Below are positions 17,249-26,479 of a DNA stretch of 64,000 nucleotides, one piece after another. Position numbers and translations under genes: made by a program. The DNA lies in assembly GCA_029265125.1 (NCBI GenBank), contig JAJUJX010000016.1, positions 1-64,000 of the forward strand. Reading direction: 5' to 3'. Origin of the DNA: Tolumonas sp008015085 (GTDB taxonomy: Bacteria; Pseudomonadota; Gammaproteobacteria; Enterobacterales; Aeromonadaceae). The stretch's first letter is position 1. Every line of letters begins with the position of its first letter. The notes under the pieces are model-generated. The model searched no databases. It was given only the letters and a program-made list of their open reading frames with translations, and was not told where the DNA came from.

Positions 17249-18490
17249 TTAGCCGAACAACTGCTGGAACAGCAGAACCAGATAATCCCACAGGCGACTG
17301 AATATCCCGCCTTCTTCAACAGTATTCAGTGCGACCAGCGGATACTGTGCCACATCCTTACCATCTATGCGCAGGAAAATAGTACCGACAGTCTCACCCT
17401 GTTTGATTGGGGCGCGCAGTTCACGTGTCAGTTGGAAGTCAGCTTTCAGTTTGGCAGCAGAACCTCGTGGTGCCAATAGGTTGATGTCACGATCAGTGCC
17501 CAGACTGATTTCGCTCTTATCACCCATCCAGATACGCTGTTTAGCCAGCTCAGCACCTTGCTTATATGGCTGAATGTTCTGATAGAAGCGGAAACCGTAA
17601 GTCAGCAGTTTTTTGCTTTCTTCGGCACGTTGCTGTTCGCTGTTAGATCCAATGATCACCGAAATCAGACGCATGCCTTCCGGACCTGTAGCAGACGCTA
17701 CCAGGTTATAACCGACTTCGCTGACGTGGCCGGTCTTGATGCCGTCCACTACCAGTGTTTTGTCCCACAGCAGACGGTTACGGTTGTGCTGGGTAATGCC
17801 GTTGAAGGTGAAATCTTTCTGAGAATAGATGGCGTATTCGTTCGGCAGATCGCGGATCAGTGCCTGACCGAGACGGGCCATGTCGTGTGCTGTCGAATAG
17901 TGATCCGGGTTATACAAACCATGCGAATTCATGAAATGAGTATCTTTCATGCCCAGCTTGTCAGCCCACTGATTCATCAGGCTGGCAAAAGAATCTTCAG
18001 ATCCCGCAATATGTTCAGCCATGGCAATACAGGCGTCGTTACCAGACTGGATAATGATCCCTTTATTCAGGTTATCCACACTGACCTGTTTGCCCACTTC
18101 GATGAACATCTTCGAAGAGTCGCCATAGTTTTTAGCCCAGGCATTCTGACTGATAGTTACCATATCCGTCGGTTTGATACGGCCTGATTTCAGTTCCTGG
18201 CCGATGACATACGAGGTCATCATCTTAGTCAGACTGGCTGGCGGCAGACGCTCTTCGGTGTTTTCACCAATCAAGATCTGGCCACTGTTATAGTCCATCA
18301 GCAAATAGGCTTTGGCAGCAATAACCGGAGGACTCGGCAGGGCAACAGGTGCTTGCGCCGGCATCGGTTTAGGATCAGGCGTTGGCACCGCGTTTGGGGT
18401 TGGGGTCGGGGTTGCAGTTTCTGCGAAGGTGGCAGCACTAAAACTGAATGCGGCTGTCAACAGAACAAGTTTCGCCAGTTTCAACTTCAT
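17249..18490 (-). CDS. dacA: D-alanyl-D-alanine carboxypeptidase DacA (PBP5-like)
   Basis: A 413-residue periplasmic penicillin-binding protein trimming the terminal D-Ala of peptidoglycan pentapeptides. Signal peptide 1-23 (AFA cut); active-site motifs S86-L-T-K89, S149-G-N151 and K252-T-G254; C-terminal PBP5-type beta domain; and a terminal amphipathic helix (LWDYLVLLFQQLFG) that anchors it to the inner membrane. A Thr/Pro-rich spacer (about 25-56) between signal and catalytic domain is longer than in E. coli PBP5. It follows rlpA and is closed by its own terminator. Confidence 0.96.
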   Translation of the reverse strand: MKLKLAKLVLLTAAFSFSAATFAETATPTPTPNAVPTPDPKPMPAQAPVALPSPPVIAAKAYLLMDYNSGQILIGENTEERLPPASLTKMMTSYVIGQELKSGRIKPTDMVTISQNAWAKNYGDSSKMFIEVGKQVSVDNLNKGIIIQSGNDACIAMAEHIAGSEDSFASLMNQWADKLGMKDTHFMNSHGLYNPDHYSTAHDMARLGQALIRDLPNEYAIYSQKDFTFNGITQHNRNRLLWDKTLVVDGIKTGHVSEVGYNLVASATGPEGMRLISVIIGSNSEQQRAEESKKLLTYGFRFYQNIQPYKQGAELAKQRIWMGDKSEISLGTDRDINLLAPRGSAAKLKADFQLTRELRAPIKQGETVGTIFLRIDGKDVAQYPLVALNTVEEGGIFSRLWDYLVLLFQQLFG

Positions 18491-18636
18491 GATCCTTATC
18501 TATCCGGAGGAAGTCAGACCTGTATGATCTGACATTGCCAGTTTTAAATCGCGGCCACTATAACAAAACACAACCGGAGGGGGCAGTCAAAACTGGCACA
18601 AAAAGGCAGAAATGGCGATTTTTTATCCTTTCAGGA

Positions 18637-19299
18637 TTAATTTCTGGCCGAGAGCAGCAGTGGAGAACCGGTATTGATGAGTTCAATTTTAACTCTGACT
18701 ACACCATTTTCGACCAGCCCTAGCCGGGCGGCAGCGCCATAGGAAAGGTCCAGCAGCCGATCGCCGACAAAAGGCCCCCGATCATTGACCCGGACTACCA
18801 GTGTACGGCCATTCTCCAGATTGGTCACATGGATATAGCTGGGCAGTGGCAGACTCTTATGCGCAGCTGAAATAGCATATTGGTTGTAAACTTCCCCATT
18901 AGCAGTCAGGCGACCATGAAAGCCGGGGCCATACCATGAAGCCAGCCCTTCGGCGGTATACTCCTTGATATCTTTCCAGATTGGGTAGTATTTGCCATCA
19001 ATTTCATAGCCGCTGTTACCCTTTACACTCGGTGCCTCATAAACCGGAGAGAGTAATCCCATTTTACGACGTTGCCGGGGGGTCATCCGGGCATATTCTT
19101 CATCATTCACGATGGGGCCGGCATATACTTTGAACTGAAAACCAGAGTAACCACCCATGTCTTCGGTATGTACAGTGGTTTTGGTCGGACGCAGACGGTA
19201 GCTGACCTCTTCCTGAGAAGTGCAGGCAGTAAACAGCAACGCCATCAGAAAAATCTGGCTGATACGTAAAAACTGAAATTTATTAGCTGAAAAACGCAT
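18637..19299 (-). CDS. RlpA-like lipoprotein lacking a SPOR domain (second copy)
   Basis: A 220-residue lipoprotein: signal ending in lipobox LLFTAC, then a DPBB RlpA domain at about residues 115-210 (LASWYGPGFHGRLTANGEVYN, then VRVNDRGPFVGDRLLDLS). It is a tandem paralogue of the next gene upstream, but ends right after the double-psi beta-barrel, with no C-terminal SPOR domain, and has an extra segment at about 35-90 (RMTPRQRRKMG). RlpA of Pseudomonas is a septal lytic transglycosylase acting on naked glycan strands. This copy would lack SPOR-mediated targeting. It may be a divergent duplicate. Confidence 0.88.
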   Translation of the reverse strand: MRFSANKFQFLRISQIFLMALLFTACTSQEEVSYRLRPTKTTVHTEDMGGYSGFQFKVYAGPIVNDEEYARMTPRQRRKMGLLSPVYEAPSVKGNSGYEIDGKYYPIWKDIKEYTAEGLASWYGPGFHGRLTANGEVYNQYAISAAHKSLPLPSYIHVTNLENGRTLVVRVNDRGPFVGDRLLDLSYGAAARLGLVENGVVRVKIELINTGSPLLLSARN

Positions 19300-19325
19300 G
19301 TCTGTCCCTGTTATCTGGGGTTTGG

Positions 19326-20102
19326 TCAGTTAAGAAAAAACGCACTGCCGAAACCAGATCCTTTTAATCTGGACAAGAGTCGCTCTGCCTGAGGTTTTTC
19401 CATGGGGCCTAAATGTAGCTTATACATACTGTTCATCGCAACCACACGGGGCGGAACACCATAGCGGCGTTCAACATCAGAAGCGACTTGCTTGGCTTTC
19501 TTCAGATTGTTGGTGGCCAACACCTGTATTGTTCGTGATTCATGCTGAGCAATGATCTGCGCTGCATTAGCCGGTTTAGCCGGGTGGATCAGTTCAACAT
19601 GCACTTTCGCCGTGCCCGCTCCGACGATGCCAAGCCGGCTGGCCGCACCATGCGACAGATCCAGGATCCGATCGCCGTGAAAAGGGCCGCGATCATTGAC
19701 CCGAACGATGAGCCGACGGCCGTTATCGAGATTAGTCACCCGCAGATAACTGGGTAGAGGCAGATTTTTATGTGCTGCAGAAATATCTTCCTGATTATAG
19801 AGTTCACCGTTAGATGTATATTTACCGTGAAACCCAGGCCCATACCAGGATGCGGTGCCTTCAGTATTGTATTGCTGAATACCGTTCCAGACTTTGTATT
19901 CCCGTCCCAGGACTTCGTAATCGGTATTACCGATCCGGCTGGGTGGTTCAAAACGTGGAACGGCACCGTTGACATCCACAAGGGGTTTTTTAGGTTTTGG
20001 TGTGGGAGTGTAAGAATACCGCTCTGATTGCTGGCTGCTACAGGCTGCCAGCAACAGAAGAGAGAACAGAAACCAGATAACGCTAATTGGTTTAATGACC
20101 AT
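19326..20102 (-). CDS. rlpA: RlpA septal-ring lytic transglycosylase with SPOR domain
   Basis: A 258-residue lipoprotein with lipobox LLLAACSS, the RlpA double-psi beta-barrel (GTASWYGPGFHGKYTSNGEL, then VRVNDRGPFHGDRILDLS) and a C-terminal SPOR domain (about 190-258, TIQVLATNNLKKAKQVA). SPOR binds glycan strands stripped of stem peptides at the septum. The ATG at 20102 overlaps the mltB stop by 11 bases; an upstream TTG in the track frame is less likely. It lies in the mrdA-mrdB-mltB-rlpA-dacA cell-wall cluster. Confidence 0.93.
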   Translation of the reverse strand: MVIKPISVIWFLFSLLLLAACSSQQSERYSYTPTPKPKKPLVDVNGAVPRFEPPSRIGNTDYEVLGREYKVWNGIQQYNTEGTASWYGPGFHGKYTSNGELYNQEDISAAHKNLPLPSYLRVTNLDNGRRLIVRVNDRGPFHGDRILDLSHGAASRLGIVGAGTAKVHVELIHPAKPANAAQIIAQHESRTIQVLATNNLKKAKQVASDVERRYGVPPRVVAMNSMYKLHLGPMEKPQAERLLSRLKGSGFGSAFFLN

Positions 20103-21063
20103 AATACTGTTTCGCAAGTGATTGACTCAGATCATGAACAGCCATCGCGTACAACGGACTCTTATTATAGCGGGTAATCACATAAAAATTTTGTCGTGCC
20201 ACCCAATATTCAGAATAATCAGGTTGTGCTAGTTGGATCAGGCTCACAGGAGTGGAAGCAGCCAGTGGTTTGGTAGTTTTGATCCCTGCCTGTTTGAGTT
20301 GTACCCACTGTTGCTTTAATTCAACCCGATCTTTTACATAAGATAGTGCGGCAGGATTGGTGATTTGTGCGGCCTCAACAACCGGCTCACCCATTTGCCA
20401 GCCGTGTTTATTGAAGTAATTGGCCACACTACCAATGGCATCGGCTGGATCTGAGAACAAATCTTTATATCCGTCACCATCGAAATCGACTGCGTAGGCC
20501 AGATAGCTGGATGGCATAAACTGGCCCATTCCCATTGCTCCGGCGTAGGAGCCCTGGCGTGCAGTGAGATCCCAGCCTTGCTGGTTCGCCAGTTTCACGA
20601 AATTGGCAAACTCTTTACTGAAAAACGGTGTCCGAGTCGGGTGATAAAACGCCAGCGTAAAGAGTGAGTCGAGGATTGGATGTTTACCCATGTTGTTGCC
20701 GTAAAAAGTTTCGACACCAATAATGGCAACAATCACACTGGCGGGCACCTTAAAGGTTCGCTCAGCTCTGGCCAGCTCCGTGGCATGCGCTTTCCAGAAT
20801 GCTACACCTTGATTGATCCGTTTCTCAGTCAGAAACAGTGCTTTATATTCATACCAGGGTTTGCTTTCAGCTGTTCGTTTAAAGGCATCGAGCACAGACT
20901 GACGGTAATTGGCTTGTTCCACTGCCTGAGATAATTCGGTCATGGGAACGCGGGTTTCCTGACTCAGGATCTCCAGTTTAGCTATTTCAGCCGGGTTCAG
21001 GGTGGCAGCCCACGAGGCTCCTGCGGTTAACAGAGAAAATGCAAAGGCGGTGATTCGTTTCAT
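20092..21063 (-). CDS. mltB: Lytic murein transglycosylase B
   Basis: A 323-residue exported enzyme cleaving the MurNAc-GlcNAc bond with 1,6-anhydro ring formation. Signal peptide 1-19 (ASWA/A) has no lipobox Cys, so this is a soluble or loosely held form unlike E. coli MltB lipoprotein. The catalytic Glu is in IIGVETFYG; further family blocks are YAGAMGMGQFMPSSY and the calcium-like DFDGDGYKDL loop. It lies between mrdB (15 bases) and rlpA (overlap), an arrangement seen in many gammaproteobacteria where mltB joins the elongasome operon. Confidence 0.94.
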   Translation of the reverse strand: MKRITAFAFSLLTAGASWAATLNPAEIAKLEILSQETRVPMTELSQAVEQANYRQSVLDAFKRTAESKPWYEYKALFLTEKRINQGVAFWKAHATELARAERTFKVPASVIVAIIGVETFYGNNMGKHPILDSLFTLAFYHPTRTPFFSKEFANFVKLANQQGWDLTARQGSYAGAMGMGQFMPSSYLAYAVDFDGDGYKDLFSDPADAIGSVANYFNKHGWQMGEPVVEAAQITNPAALSYVKDRVELKQQWVQLKQAGIKTTKPLAASTPVSLIQLAQPDYSEYWVARQNFYVITRYNKSPLYAMAVHDLSQSLAKQYYGH

Positions 21064-21078
21064 TATATATACCTGTAA

Positions 21079-22182
21079 TTATGCCAGCAGCCGTCGGTGG
21101 GTATGGATTGACATCAGAATACCAAAGCCGGCGCATAAGGTGATCATGGCGGTACCGCCGTAGCTGACCAGTGGCAAGGGAACGCCAACCACCGGCAGGA
21201 TCCCGCTGACCATGCCGATGTTAATAAAGACATAAAAGAAAAAGGTCAGCGATAATGCGCCGCCCAGTAAACGCTCAAAACTGTTTTGTGCCTGTAGGCT
21301 GATATGCAGACAACGATACAGGATCAGCAGGTACAGCAATGTCAGAACGAGAAATCCCATCAGGCCAAATTCTTCACCAATCACAGCGAATATAAAATCG
21401 GTATGACGTTCCGGAATAAAATCCAGCTGTGACTGTGTTCCGTTGAGCCAGCCTTTACCGAACAGGCCGCCAGAACCAATGGCAATTTTTGACTGAATAA
21501 TATGATAACCAGTACCGAGCGGATCACTTTCCGGATTTAAAAAGGTGAGTACCCGTTGCCGCTGATAATCATGCATCAGGAAGAACCACATGACCGGCAT
21601 AAATGCACAAAGCAGGATGCCGGCGACAATAATCAGCCACCAGTTAATGCCGCCGAGAAAGATAACAAACAGCCCGGATACGGCAACCAGAATGGCAGTT
21701 CCCAAATCGGGTTGCTCGGCAATCAGCAACGTAGGAATCAGCACCAGAGCCAATGCAATACCAACGTGTGCCAGTCGAGGAGGCAAGGGGTGTTTATCCA
21801 TAAAGGCGGCCACTGTCATCGGCATCACGATCTTGAGAAATTCGGAAGGCTGGAACTTAATAAAACCCAGATCAAGCCAGCGCTGCGCGCCTTTCCCGAC
21901 ATGGCCAAAGATCATGACACACAGCAGTAATATGATGCATACCAGAAAAGCCGGTGGTGCCCAGCGGGCATAAAAAGCAGGAGAAAATTGTGCCATTACC
22001 AGCATCACAGAAAAGGCCAGAGCGGTATGAACCAGCTTGTTAAACAGCATATCAGCATGCTGGCCTGATGCTGAGTAAAGCACCACCATACTAAAAGCTA
22101 TCAAAGCGATGATAGCGAACAGCAATGGCAGATCGACGTGGATCTTCTGCCAGATCTGCGATTTAGTGTTTTCTTCGTTCAA
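21079..22182 (-). CDS. mrdB: RodA, SEDS peptidoglycan glycosyltransferase
   Basis: A 367-residue polytopic inner-membrane protein with about 10 TM segments, the SEDS polymerase that works with PBP2 in rod elongation. Family motifs are DLGTAILVAVSG, GSGGLFGKGWLNGTQSQLDFIPERHTDFIFA and the C-terminal VSYGGTAMITLCAGFG. It starts inside the last codons of mrdA (4-base overlap), so the two partners are translationally coupled. Confidence 0.97.
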   Translation of the reverse strand: MNEENTKSQIWQKIHVDLPLLFAIIALIAFSMVVLYSASGQHADMLFNKLVHTALAFSVMLVMAQFSPAFYARWAPPAFLVCIILLLCVMIFGHVGKGAQRWLDLGFIKFQPSEFLKIVMPMTVAAFMDKHPLPPRLAHVGIALALVLIPTLLIAEQPDLGTAILVAVSGLFVIFLGGINWWLIIVAGILLCAFMPVMWFFLMHDYQRQRVLTFLNPESDPLGTGYHIIQSKIAIGSGGLFGKGWLNGTQSQLDFIPERHTDFIFAVIGEEFGLMGFLVLTLLYLLILYRCLHISLQAQNSFERLLGGALSLTFFFYVFINIGMVSGILPVVGVPLPLVSYGGTAMITLCAGFGILMSIHTHRRLLA

Positions 22183-24065
22183 TGCGCAGTGGCCTCATCA
22201 TCTTTGACTTCATCGTCATATTTTCCGAGTAAATAGGCATCCAGCATAGCGCGTGCAATTGGTGCCGCATTTTTACCGCCGCCGCCGGCATTTTCGAGAA
22301 TGATTGCGCAGACGACAGTCGGATTTTCATAAGGCGCGAAACTGACGAATAACGCATTATCCCTGTGTTCGGCTTTCAGTTTCTTCGCATCGTAACGCTG
22401 GTTTTCTTTCATACCGACGACCTGGGCCGTGCCTGACTTACCCCCTGCTTTATAAGGAGTTCCGGCAAAGGCATGCCGACCTGAACCTTCCGGGCCGTTG
22501 TTGACCAGATACATGCCTTCCAGTGAGACGCCCCAGTAACTATCGTCTTTTACCTGAATAGGGTCTTGCTCTGGCGGTACGATTTTTTGCTTGGTATCGC
22601 CGAGACCAAATGCCATACCGATATGTGGCGTAATGATGCGTCCGTGCTGTGTCAGAATACTGTGCGCACGTGCCAGCTGGATCAATGTCGATGTCCAGTA
22701 GCCTTGTCCGATACCAACAGAAATCGTATCACCCTGGAACCAGGGCTGACGGTGCCGTTTTTGTTTCCATTCACGCGATGGCATAACTCCGGTGCTTTCT
22801 TCGTAAATATCAAGACCAGAATAGTTACCAAAACCAAATTTGGTCATATATTCATTGATCTTATCTATACCAACCCGATATGCCAGATCATAAAAATAGG
22901 TATCAGCTGAAACCTCAATGGCACGATATACGTCCAGCCAGCCGTGACCACCACGGCGCCAGTCACGGAACTTGCGTGCAGTACCGGGTATTTGGAATGT
23001 TGCCCCGCCAAAATAACGGTAGTAGGGGGTTATGGCGCCTTCGTTCAGCCCCATGATGGCCAGCAAAGGCTTGACGGTAGAGGCTGGCGCATAACCACCC
23101 TGAGCAATACGGTTGATTAACGGCCGGGCCGGATCGTTCAGCAGAGCTGCATATTCCTTGCTGGTTACTCCCCGAACAAAGATGTTTGGGTCATAGCTGG
23201 GCGCTGATACGAATGCCAGTATGGAGCCGTCCCGGGGATCCATCATGACGATGCCCCCTTTACGCCCTTGCATGAGCTGATATGCCCGCTTTTGCAGACG
23301 AATATCAATACCGAGATAGAGATCCTGTCCGGCTTCCGGAGGCTGATATCGTAATGTCCGCAGAATACGGCCTTTATTATTGACTTCTACTTCCTGATAG
23401 CCAGCCTGCCCATGAAGCTGATCTTCATAATATTTTTCGACGCCCTGTTTGCCGATATCATGCGTTGCGGCGTAATTAGCCAGCTTGCCGTCTTTTTCCA
23501 GCCGTTGCAGATCTTTAGTGTTGATTCGAGCCACATAACCCAGCGCGTGAGTTAGTACATCGGCATACGGATAGTGACGTTTCAGGTAGGCTTCAATACT
23601 GCAGCCGGGGAAGCGGTACTGATTGACCGAAAATCTGGCGACCTGTTCTTCATTGAGTTGTTCTGCCAGCGTGATCGGATTGAATTTCCGCTTATGTTTT
23701 GCTTCATTCAGAATTCGAGGAATATTTTCCGGGTCCAGTTCCAGTAACGTAGTGAGTTCCTGAACGGTTTTCTTGAGATCAGGGATCTGTTCCGGGATCA
23801 GCTCCAGACTGAACTCAGGCTGGTTTTCTGCCAGCAACACACCATTACGATCAAAGATCAGGCCCCGGGGTGGAGCGCTGGGGATCACCTTGATGCGGTT
23901 ATCATTCGATCGCGTTTGATAATCCTGATATTGCACGATCTGCAGAAAGTAGAGGTTACTCAGCAGGGCGGCAATCATCAATGCAATCACAAAAACAGAA
24001 AACCATACCCGCCGTGCAAACAGCGCGCCTTCCAGAGCTTTGTTTTTAAAGGCGGTCTTAGACAT
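22179..24065 (-). CDS. mrdA: PBP2, elongation-specific transpeptidase
   Basis: A 628-residue class B penicillin-binding protein. One N-terminal TM helix (about 22-44), a pedestal domain, and a transpeptidase domain with S329-T-V-K332, SADTYFYD (SxD motif) and K-S-G-T in AGGKSGTAQV. It crosslinks new peptidoglycan with RodA and MreBCD for lateral wall growth. The PAPRGLIFDRNG region after the TM is typical (here SAPPRGLIFDRNG). It starts 3 bases after rlmH stops. Confidence 0.97.
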   Translation of the reverse strand: MSKTAFKNKALEGALFARRVWFSVFVIALMIAALLSNLYFLQIVQYQDYQTRSNDNRIKVIPSAPPRGLIFDRNGVLLAENQPEFSLELIPEQIPDLKKTVQELTTLLELDPENIPRILNEAKHKRKFNPITLAEQLNEEQVARFSVNQYRFPGCSIEAYLKRHYPYADVLTHALGYVARINTKDLQRLEKDGKLANYAATHDIGKQGVEKYYEDQLHGQAGYQEVEVNNKGRILRTLRYQPPEAGQDLYLGIDIRLQKRAYQLMQGRKGGIVMMDPRDGSILAFVSAPSYDPNIFVRGVTSKEYAALLNDPARPLINRIAQGGYAPASTVKPLLAIMGLNEGAITPYYRYFGGATFQIPGTARKFRDWRRGGHGWLDVYRAIEVSADTYFYDLAYRVGIDKINEYMTKFGFGNYSGLDIYEESTGVMPSREWKQKRHRQPWFQGDTISVGIGQGYWTSTLIQLARAHSILTQHGRIITPHIGMAFGLGDTKQKIVPPEQDPIQVKDDSYWGVSLEGMYLVNNGPEGSGRHAFAGTPYKAGGKSGTAQVVGMKENQRYDAKKLKAEHRDNALFVSFAPYENPTVVCAIILENAGGGGKNAAPIARAMLDAYLLGKYDDEVKDDEATAH

Positions 24066-24068
24066 AGC

Positions 24069-24539
24069 TTATTCGCGATGATAAGGATGGTTGGTGGTCA
24101 GGCTCCAGGCCCGGTACAGGCTTTCGGCGACCACAATGCGAACTAACGGATGCGGCATCGTTAGTGCCGATAAACACCAGCTCTGCTCGGCCGCCGCTTT
24201 ACAAGCAGGAGCCAGACCTTCCGGTCCGCCAATCAGCAAGGCTACATCGCGGCCATCCTGCTTCCAGCTTTCCAGTTGCTGTGCCAGCTGTGGGGTAGTC
24301 CAGTTTTTTCCTGGCAGATCGAGCGTGACTATCCGGCTGGATTTACCGATGGCAGCCAGGGTTTGTTCGCCTTCTTTTTCCAGGATACGGGCGATATCCG
24401 CGTTTTTTCCGCGTTTGCCCGCCGGGATCTCAATCAGTTCCAGAGGCATATCTTTCGGAAAGCGGCGTTGGTATTCATTAAAGCCGGTGGTAACCCAGTC
24501 CGGCATTTTGGTTCCCACCGCAATGAGCTGCAGTTTCAT
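24069..24539 (-). CDS. rlmH: 23S rRNA pseudouridine-1915 N3-methyltransferase RlmH
   Basis: A 156-residue SPOUT methyltransferase acting on helix 69 of the 70S ribosome. It is recognised by MKLQLIAVGTKMPDWV at the start, the SAM-binding knot loop LIGGPEGLAPA and the C-terminal LTMPHPLVRIVVAESLYRAW. The size is exactly that of the E. coli protein (155). It sits 3 bases after rsfS and 3 before mrdA in the same transcript. Confidence 0.97.
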   Translation of the reverse strand: MKLQLIAVGTKMPDWVTTGFNEYQRRFPKDMPLELIEIPAGKRGKNADIARILEKEGEQTLAAIGKSSRIVTLDLPGKNWTTPQLAQQLESWKQDGRDVALLIGGPEGLAPACKAAAEQSWCLSALTMPHPLVRIVVAESLYRAWSLTTNHPYHRE

Positions 24540-24542
24540 GGA

Positions 24543-24878
24543 TCAGGCTGCCTTGATACTTCCGCTCCACAGCTTTTCGAGCTGGTAGCGTTGGCGGATT
24601 TCATCCTGCATCACATGCACCATCACTTCACCCAAGTCGACCAGCACCCATTCGGACTCTTTATCGCCATCAACGCCGAATGGCATGATGCCGGCATGGC
24701 GGGCTTCTTCTGCCACTTTATCAGCAATAGAGCGGACATGACGGTTAGAGTTGCCGGTGCAGATGATCATGCAGTCGGTGATATCTGATTTACCCCGGAC
24801 GTCTAATACAACAATTTCTTTGGCTTTAATGTCATCGAGCTTATCGACGATAAAATCCTGTAGTGCTTTACCTTGCAA
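24543..24878 (-). CDS. rsfS: Ribosomal silencing factor RsfS, TTG start
   Basis: A 111-residue protein that binds L14 (uL14) and blocks subunit joining during starvation. Conserved blocks: GKALQDFIVDKLDDIKAKEI, SDITDCMIICTGNSNRHVRS and WVLVDLGEVMVHVMQ. The start is TTG at 24878: GGAGG lies 9 bases upstream and the N-terminus aligns with E. coli MQGKALQDF. This may limit expression. It normally follows nadD; here it follows holA after a 69-base gap, with nadD absent. Confidence 0.95.
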   Translation of the reverse strand: MQGKALQDFIVDKLDDIKAKEIVVLDVRGKSDITDCMIICTGNSNRHVRSIADKVAEEARHAGIMPFGVDGDKESEWVLVDLGEVMVHVMQDEIRQRYQLEKLWSGSIKAA

Positions 24879-24947
24879 GAATAAGTTCCTCCGGTTAATG
24901 AGCGCGCGATTATAGCATGCTGCGACAGTGGATCGGCATTCGCTTTT

Positions 24948-25985
24948 TCAGAGTTGTTCAGGCAGGGTAAATCGCAGTGAGATATTGCCTCGGAAGGCAA
25001 GAGTCAGCGTCTGCAGCCACTGCCAGGCATTGCTGTTTTCAAAGGTACGGTTACAGTGATCCAGAGCGCTTATCATGCGCAACATATCGCGTAATTGTGT
25101 GGCGGAAAGACGTTGCATGGCTTGCTGCAGTAAGGGTTGCCGGCTTTGCCAGACTTTAGCTGCCTGCATAAGTGGAGTCAGTGGCTGGCGAGCATCCTGA
25201 GCCAAGCGTAATGACCAGAGTAGCTCTAAATCTTTAGCCAATGCCCAGGTCAGCATGCCGGGCTCTACACCTTCATCCCGCAATTGTGCCAGCATGCGCA
25301 GGGCTCTTTGTGTTTTACCTTCCAGTAAGGTATCCAGCCATTTGAACGGATCAAAAACATTATGCCGGGTAATGTTGTGCTGTAATGTGCTGACGCTCAG
25401 TGGCTGCGGTAGTGTCAGCAGAGCCAGCTTTTCCAGTTCTTGTGCGGCTGCCAGTAAATTACCTTCGAACGCATGACACAGAAAAGTAATACCATCATTA
25501 TCAATGCGAAGCCCACACTGCTGGCTGCGCAGTTTCATCCAGCGCGGAAAATAGCGGGCATCCGGTAATGCAACCGGAATATAGATGCCTTGCTTATCCA
25601 GAGAGGTAAACCAGCTGCTTTTGCTCTGTGCGCTGTTCAGTTTGGGGCCCAGAATAATCAGTAGCAGATCGGGATGTAGTTGTTTCTGCAGTTCACTGAT
25701 ACGTTCGGCCCACTCTTTGGGAAATTTTTCGCCCAACTCCAATTCGATGATTTGCCGTTCGGCAAACAGGCTCAGACTCTGACTGCAGGCATGGATATCA
25801 TCCCACGGAAGCGGCTCTTCGATAGCGCTGAAACGCCAGACATCGGTAAACCCTTGTGATCGGGCGGTGTGGCGGATCTGTTGCAATGCTTCCATTTTCT
25901 GTAATGGTTCATCGCCAAAAATAAGATAGCAGGCACGAAGGCCTGCTTTTAACTGTTCAGCTAATTGCTCACTGAAAACACGCAT
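24948..25985 (-). CDS. holA: DNA polymerase III delta subunit HolA
   Basis: A 345-residue clamp-loader delta subunit that opens the beta sliding clamp. Family features: N-terminal AAA-like fold with YLIFGDEPLQKMEALQ, the beta-binding region near SLSLFAERQIIELEL, and the helical C-terminal collar domain. It overlaps the lptE stop by 1 base and sits in the leuS-lptE-holA order found across gammaproteobacteria. Confidence 0.96.
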   Translation of the reverse strand: MRVFSEQLAEQLKAGLRACYLIFGDEPLQKMEALQQIRHTARSQGFTDVWRFSAIEEPLPWDDIHACSQSLSLFAERQIIELELGEKFPKEWAERISELQKQLHPDLLLIILGPKLNSAQSKSSWFTSLDKQGIYIPVALPDARYFPRWMKLRSQQCGLRIDNDGITFLCHAFEGNLLAAAQELEKLALLTLPQPLSVSTLQHNITRHNVFDPFKWLDTLLEGKTQRALRMLAQLRDEGVEPGMLTWALAKDLELLWSLRLAQDARQPLTPLMQAAKVWQSRQPLLQQAMQRLSATQLRDMLRMISALDHCNRTFENSNAWQWLQTLTLAFRGNISLRFTLPEQL

Positions 25986-26476
25986 CAGAAGACAACGCGG
26001 CTGAGCTGGATCATGATCAGATCGGCTGTCTGAATTTCCATTTCGTGTCGCAACTGTGCCTGTTCTCGTGATGAAGCCAGTGCCTGTGCCGATTTGTTCA
26101 GGAACACCCGGCTGAACCGGGCACTGAATTTCTGCAGCGGTTGATGTGGCAGGGTAATGCTGTAATTGGTATTAAACAGCATGACATACTCCACGACCTG
26201 ACTGCGGTTATCAAGCGAGGCGGCGCTGTTGCTGACGGAAATATTCCCCAGATCCAGCACTGGCACCTCATCGCTGCGCTCTACCAGCTTAACGCCGGAA
26301 TGGCGCAAACGGGCGGTGACCATGCGATAGATATCGCTGCGATCATCCCCCTGCACATGAATGGCTTTCAGCTGCGACGGTAGTAGTCGTTCGTCTACAT
26401 TACCGCGCATATGAAAACCACAACCGGTGAGCAGTAAGCTCACCAGTACCATTACACCACAGACAAGTCGTTTCAT
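25985..26476 (-). CDS. lptE: LPS-assembly lipoprotein LptE
   Basis: A 163-residue outer-membrane lipoprotein that plugs the LptD barrel during LPS export. Signal with lipobox LLTGCGFHMRG (Cys then GFH is a family hallmark), followed by LPSQLKAIHVQGDD. It starts 3 bases after the leuS stop. The partner lptD is not in the window. Confidence 0.95.
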   Translation of the reverse strand: MKRLVCGVMVLVSLLLTGCGFHMRGNVDERLLPSQLKAIHVQGDDRSDIYRMVTARLRHSGVKLVERSDEVPVLDLGNISVSNSAASLDNRSQVVEYVMLFNTNYSITLPHQPLQKFSARFSRVFLNKSAQALASSREQAQLRHEMEIQTADLIMIQLSRVVF

Positions 26477-26479
26477 TAC

